Of a DNA stretch of 42,038 nt, positions 38,685 through 42,038 are shown piece after piece; position 1 is the first letter of the stretch; each line of letters starts with the position of its first letter. The stretch lies in the IMG/VR virus record IMGVR_UViG_3300048834_000341, positions 1 to 42,038 of that record, one strand, 5' to 3'. The stretch is from a virus. The notes under the pieces were generated by a model. That model was not told the DNA's origin and did no database searches. It worked only from the letters and a program-made list of their open reading frames with translations. The translations under genes and the position numbers were made by a program.

Positions 38685-39458
38685 CTACTTCCCGCGGATC
38701 AGATCGCCGTCGCCACCGGCGAGCTTGTGCGCCTGGATCTCGAGCTGCTCGGCCCACGCCTCGAGCGCGTCGGCCTGCTGCCGGAGGAGTCGCGCATCGC
38801 GCCGCTTCACGGCCGCGCCCTCGAGCGGGATGCGGATCGCTCCCACGTCCACGCCGTCGCGAATGTCTGCGCCCATGAGGTCCTCCCGGAACATGAAGTC
38901 GTAGAGCTGGTGGCGCAGCTCCGGCGTGTTGAAGTCGTTCACGCGGTTCCAGCGATCGATCTCGGCGTGCGGCGGGAAGCGGTCCGGCTCCCACGGCCAG
39001 CCGAAGCGGCGGGCGCACCACACGGCGATCGAGCGGATCGCGATGAGCTGCTTCTCCGTGAGCGGCTGCCCGGAGAAGCCCTCCGCCTCCACGCCCAGCG
39101 TGTAGAGGTTGATGCTGCCACCCCAGCGCCCGCGCCAGCGCGGCCACGTCGGGGGCGCGGCGGCGGCCTGCGCGTCGGAGAGTCCGGCGTGGTAGCCGCC
39201 GTCGTGGAGGTCGAGGTGCTGGAGCACCTTCCCGTCGTTGATGCCGGTCGGGTCGGTGGGACTGCGCCCGAGTACCGTCCACGTCCAGGATGCGCCGAAA
39301 TGGCCGTCCCGCGCCCACTGGCGGGCGGTGGTGGCGTAGCCCTCGAGGCGGTGGATCACGAGCGCGTCGGGCTCGCAGAGCCCGGCGTAGTAGGTCGGGT
39401 TGCCGGCGTCGTCGGCCGGCCGCCACGGGACGTACTCCGCGCCCGGGAAGATCTCCAC
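38685..39458 (-). CDS. N-acetylmuramoyl-L-alanine amidase (endolysin)
   Basis: 257 residues from GTG 39458. The N-terminal 180 residues are Amidase_2/PGRP-like: LVIHRLEGYATTARQWARDG with zinc His H36, HFGASWTWTV, LGVEAEGFSGQPLTEKQ, and PHAEIDRWNRVND with H164 and D175 as likely further metal ligands. The third ligand is less standard than the usual DPG/Cys form. The C-terminal 60 residues are a helical, charged segment rather than a known wall-binding repeat. No signal peptide is seen, so release depends on the adjacent holin. Cuts the amide bond between sugar and peptide in peptidoglycan. Confidence 0.82.
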   Translation of the reverse strand: MEIFPGAEYVPWRPADDAGNPTYYAGLCEPDALVIHRLEGYATTARQWARDGHFGASWTWTVLGRSPTDPTGINDGKVLQHLDLHDGGYHAGLSDAQAAAAPPTWPRWRGRWGGSINLYTLGVEAEGFSGQPLTEKQLIAIRSIAVWCARRFGWPWEPDRFPPHAEIDRWNRVNDFNTPELRHQLYDFMFREDLMGADIRDGVDVGAIRIPLEGAAVKRRDARLLRQQADALEAWAEQLEIQAHKLAGGDGDLIRGK

Positions 39459-39462
39459 CCGG

Positions 39463-39699
39463 CTACCCCGCCTTCTGTATGGCGTCCATCGCCAGGTTCG
39501 CGGCCATGAGCACCGCGCCGATCACGAGGGCCTGGAGGATCTGAGTGGCGCGGCGGGAGAGCGCGTCCATCTTCGCGTCGAGGGACACGCGCCAGCGCTC
39601 GGTATCGTCGAGGTCGTCCTCGAGGAGCACGAGCCGCTCCGCCGAGCTGAACGATTGCCGCTGATCGCGCCGTCGCATCCTCGATGGAATAGTCCCCAC
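39463..39699 (-). CDS. XhlA-like coiled-coil/membrane lysis protein
   Basis: 78 residues from GTG 39699. It has a basic N-terminus, then a charged helix with heptad pattern (LLEDDLDDTERWRVSLDAKMDALSRRA), then one C-terminal hydrophobic helix (LQALVIGAVLMAANLAM). This layout is that of XhlA-type haemolysin and holin-accessory proteins, found directly before endolysin genes. It lies 4 bases before the amidase. It may help the holin or anchor a lysis complex. Confidence 0.62.
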   Translation of the reverse strand: MGTIPSRMRRRDQRQSFSSAERLVLLEDDLDDTERWRVSLDAKMDALSRRATQILQALVIGAVLMAANLAMDAIQKAG

Positions 39700-39711
39700 G
39701 GTGGTGCCCTT

Positions 39712-39969
39712 CTAGCCAGTCGCCACGATGCGCCAGCCGTAGGCGCCCGCGCTGTTGCGGAGGTTCTGATACGTCACGTCGGCCGTGGTCGCGCCGTCGC
39801 CCGGCACGGTCACGATCTGGAGCCAGTTGTCCGCGGAGGCGGTCGGGAGCGTCGCCACCTGGGGCGAGCGCGGCCACTCGCCACGCTCCGCGCCCTTCGT
39901 CCAGGGGTTGCGCTCGAACGCCTCGAGGCGCGCCTGGAGCTCGGCGATCTGGGCGGCGATCTCGTCCAC
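39712..39969 (-). CDS. Small tail-associated protein
   Basis: 85 residues from GTG 39969, one base overlapping the tail-protein stop (TAGTG). It starts with a short coiled coil (AAQIAELQARLEAFERN), followed by a beta region (NWLQIVTVPGDGATTADVTYQNLRNS) ending in WRIVATG. A helix-then-beta chain right after a large tail protein suggests a trimeric fibre tip, chaperone or connector. No family certain. Confidence 0.6.
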   Translation of the reverse strand: MDEIAAQIAELQARLEAFERNPWTKGAERGEWPRSPQVATLPTASADNWLQIVTVPGDGATTADVTYQNLRNSAGAYGWRIVATG

Positions 39970-42038
39970 TAGCGAGTCCTCCGCGGCGCGCGCACGCGCT
40001 GGTACTTCACGACGGCGACCATCACCGACTCGGCCGTACCGCGGAAGTGGAACTCCGAGAGTCCGAGGGCGGTCACGATCGCCGGCACGGTGCGGTGCAG
40101 CACCGGATCATGTACCTCGATCACCTGTCGGCCGCTCGTGCGGTCGGGAGGGCCGAGGTAGCCCTGGAGCTCGGCGACCATCTGGCGGCTGCCACGGTCG
40201 CCGGACGCCTGGCCGGTGTCCTGCTGCTGGTTCGGGCCGAGCACGAGCACGACGTGGCTCTCGTCGGTCGGCTCGGAGAGCACGAAGCCGCGGAGCGTGA
40301 GGTCGCGGATCGTCACCGCCACGCCCACCTCGCCGGTGCCCGCCGCGTCGATCACCGCGCGGAGCTGCACCCAGCGGCCGGCGGCCACCGCGTCGGGGAA
40401 GTAGAGCTCGAACGGGCCGGGCTCGTAGAGCTCATCCTGGCCGTCGTAGTCGATGAGCGGGACCCACACGCCGGAGTCCTCGATCTGCGCCTCGATGCGG
40501 ACGCCGGGGTAGAGGCCGGAGGTTGCAGCGGCCTCGAGGTCGAGCCACCCCTCCACGCTCATGTAGCGCTTCACGGTCGCGCGGGAGGGCCCGTAGACGC
40601 GCCCCGAGGTGAAGGTGGCCCCCAGCGTCACGTGCTTGGCGATCTGGGGGTCGTTCGAGACGGTGAGGCCGCTGCGGGGCAGCTTGTAGGCGACGGGGTT
40701 CGCGGTGAGGCCGTCCGCCGAGACCTGGCACACGACGAGGTAGCTCGCGGGGTTCGCGACGCCCGGGATGCTCACCGTGATCTCGATCGTGACGTACTGC
40801 ACGCGCGCATAGCCGCCGTCCGTGACGGTCGCGGAGATCACGAACCCAAAGTCTGCGGCGTTCACGTCGGACGGCGTGAGCGTCGTCCCCCAGAGGTTCG
40901 TCGAGCTGCCGTAGGTGGCGATCGTTTCGCTCGACGGCCATTGGGTGCTGGTATCGGCGAGGTTGTTCCCGGTGACGGCTCCGCCCTTGACGATCTTCAC
41001 CACCGTGTCCACCACGTCGGCGACCTGGTAGGTAACGGCAATCGTGATCTGATCCACGTAGGCGGTGCCCGAGGTTGGGACCGTCGCCGCAACAAACGCC
41101 CCGAAGTCCGTATCGTTGACGACGGCCGGCGTGAGCGTGGCGCTCCAGGTGTCGGCGGCGCCGCCGTAGCTCGCCACGCCGTCCGAGGTCGGCCATGCGC
41201 TTGCGGATGCCTTGTTGGCTCCGGTCGCCGAGCCGCCGTCGTCCACGAGGCGCACCGAGTAGTCGATCACGTCCGCGGCGTCCTCGTAGTAGACCGTCAT
41301 GGTTACAGACTGGATGCGAGCGTCGCCGTAGCCGGAGCCGGAAGCGTAGGCGCGCAGCGCCACGCCGAAGTTGCTGGCATTCACGTCGGCGGCGGTGAGC
41401 GTGTTGCCCCAGAGGTCGGCGGCGCCGCCGTTGCTGATGGTGCTCCAGGGCGTCAGGCCGTACCCGTAGCTGAGGCTCGTGGTCCAGTGGGTGCCGTTGG
41501 CGTTGTTGCTGCCGCCGATCGTGCCGCCCTTCACGATCTTTGCCTCGGAGAGATAGGCGGTGGCGCTGCCGGGGTAGCCGACGACGCTACAGTTGACCGT
41601 GACGACGACGCCGAGAATGGTCTTGCCGTTCGGGATGTTCAACGAGAATCCCGTGCATTTGAGGTACTGCGATTCCCCGAAGTAGCCATTGAAGTAGGCG
41701 TAGGTGCTCGAGGGGTCCGTGGGGGCGTGGTTCTGAATGGCGGTCGGCGTCGTCCATGCGGTGACGCCTGCGGATGCGTCGTTGGCGGCCGTGCTGGGGT
41801 ACACCGTCGAGCTCGCGTAGCTCGCAACGCCGGCCGTCTGCTTGCGCTCCACGTCCACCTGAACGCCGAGGATGCTGGCGGCCGTGGGGATCGAGAAGCC
41901 GAAGTTGGAGGCGCGGAGGCCCTGCGTCGTTCCTGCCGTCGCGCACGTCGCGTAGCTGTTGTCGGATGCGGTGATGTTGCCGGGGTTCGTCCAGGCGTTC
42001 GTCCCGACGCTGGCGAGGTTGCCGCCGGTGCCGGGGCT
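39969..42038 (-). CDS. Repeat-rich tail protein (cut by right edge)
   Basis: The frame is open from the right edge to a stop at 39969, giving at least 689 residues; the first apparent start (GTG 41858) is internal, since the upstream 60 codons continue the same repeat pattern (FGFSIPTAASILGV). Residues about 150-440 contain three tandem units of roughly 85-95 residues with LWG-x-TLT-x-x-DVN, DFG and a final V-x-V-x-Y strand. A different C-terminal half (about 450-689) with PGPFELYFPDAVAAGRWVQLRAVI looks like a beta-sandwich or carbohydrate-binding-type domain, and the end is basic. It is likely a tail fibre or receptor-binding protein. Next genes are a small partner and lysis. Confidence 0.75.
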   Translation of the reverse strand, partial: SPGTGGNLASVGTNAWTNPGNITASDNSYATCATAGTTQGLRASNFGFSIPTAASILGVQVDVERKQTAGVASYASSTVYPSTAANDASAGVTAWTTPTAIQNHAPTDPSSTYAYFNGYFGESQYLKCTGFSLNIPNGKTILGVVVTVNCSVVGYPGSATAYLSEAKIVKGGTIGGSNNANGTHWTTSLSYGYGLTPWSTISNGGAADLWGNTLTAADVNASNFGVALRAYASGSGYGDARIQSVTMTVYYEDAADVIDYSVRLVDDGGSATGANKASASAWPTSDGVASYGGAADTWSATLTPAVVNDTDFGAFVAATVPTSGTAYVDQITIAVTYQVADVVDTVVKIVKGGAVTGNNLADTSTQWPSSETIATYGSSTNLWGTTLTPSDVNAADFGFVISATVTDGGYARVQYVTIEITVSIPGVANPASYLVVCQVSADGLTANPVAYKLPRSGLTVSNDPQIAKHVTLGATFTSGRVYGPSRATVKRYMSVEGWLDLEAAATSGLYPGVRIEAQIEDSGVWVPLIDYDGQDELYEPGPFELYFPDAVAAGRWVQLRAVIDAAGTGEVGVAVTIRDLTLRGFVLSEPTDESHVVLVLGPNQQQDTGQASGDRGSRQMVAELQGYLGPPDRTSGRQVIEVHDPVLHRTVPAIVTALGLSEFHFRGTAESVMVAVVKYQRVRAPRRTR
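40765..41550 (-). repeat. Three tandem protein-level repeats in the tail gene
   Basis: Three units begin with a (K/R)(I/L)V(K/D)(G/D)G strand, contain a WG-x-TLTP-x-(D/V)VN block, then (D/N)FG, and end in a (V/I)-x-(I/V)-x-V-x-Y strand. They start at about 41.55, 41.27 and 41.00 kb. A partial, more diverged unit lies near the right edge. Confidence 0.65.

Overview
The window reads as an almost complete genome of a tailed double-stranded DNA phage, possibly linearised from a circularly permuted molecule. G+C is high (about two thirds by eye), starts are ATG or GTG with clear Shine-Dalgarno sites, and every convincing gene lies on the minus strand, so transcription runs from right to left. Packing is tight: neighbours overlap as ATGA, GTGA or TAATG, which suggests chains of translational coupling. 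Several small Cys/His-rich proteins resemble types often seen in actinobacterial phages, so a high-GC Gram-positive host is my best guess; this is inference. I recognise no tape measure or tail tube gene. A giant internal-type protein, a tailspike and a short structural block fit a short-tailed (podovirus-like) particle better.

In transcription order from the right edge: a repeat-rich tail protein entering from outside the window, a small partner, and a lysis block (coiled-coil/membrane protein, amidase endolysin, holin), closed by a terminator at about 38.25 kb. Next comes an early block starting at a promoter-like site near 38.2 kb: a Gam/Gp157-like protein, a RecT/Erf-like annealing protein, a small zinc protein, an XRE regulator, a beta-helix tailspike whose start codon and ribosome binding site sit in a perfect hairpin, and a PD-(D/E)XK-like nuclease. 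A roughly 340-base non-coding region at 32.8-33.2 kb holds stacked inverted repeats, an operator-like motif shared with the 38.2 kb promoter, and three near-consensus DnaA boxes. It is followed by small zinc proteins, a DnaA domain IV protein, two DNA methyltransferases, a sliding-clamp-like protein, an ASCH protein and the terminase genes.

A terminator at about 21.87 kb separates this from the virion block: portal, several structural proteins, an Acb2/Tad1-like candidate nucleotide sponge (15294-15737), a kinase-fold-like protein, a LuxR-type HTH protein, and a 2,591-residue polyvalent protein with two ADP-ribosyltransferase-like domains, a ParB domain and a C-terminal polyvalent-associated domain. 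After a strong terminator (5031-5070) come scaffold, major capsid protein, a capsid accessory protein, then a glycosyltransferase and a SAM methyltransferase that may decorate the particle, and two further structural-type genes at the left edge.

The replication genes stand out: an initiator-like DnaA fragment, candidate DnaA boxes and a private sliding clamp are present, but no polymerase, helicase, primase or integrase was recognised. This suggests replication by recruiting host machinery. The most interesting points are this replisome-recruitment set, the giant polyvalent protein, the candidate anti-defence protein, the paired operators and the tailspike start-codon hairpin.
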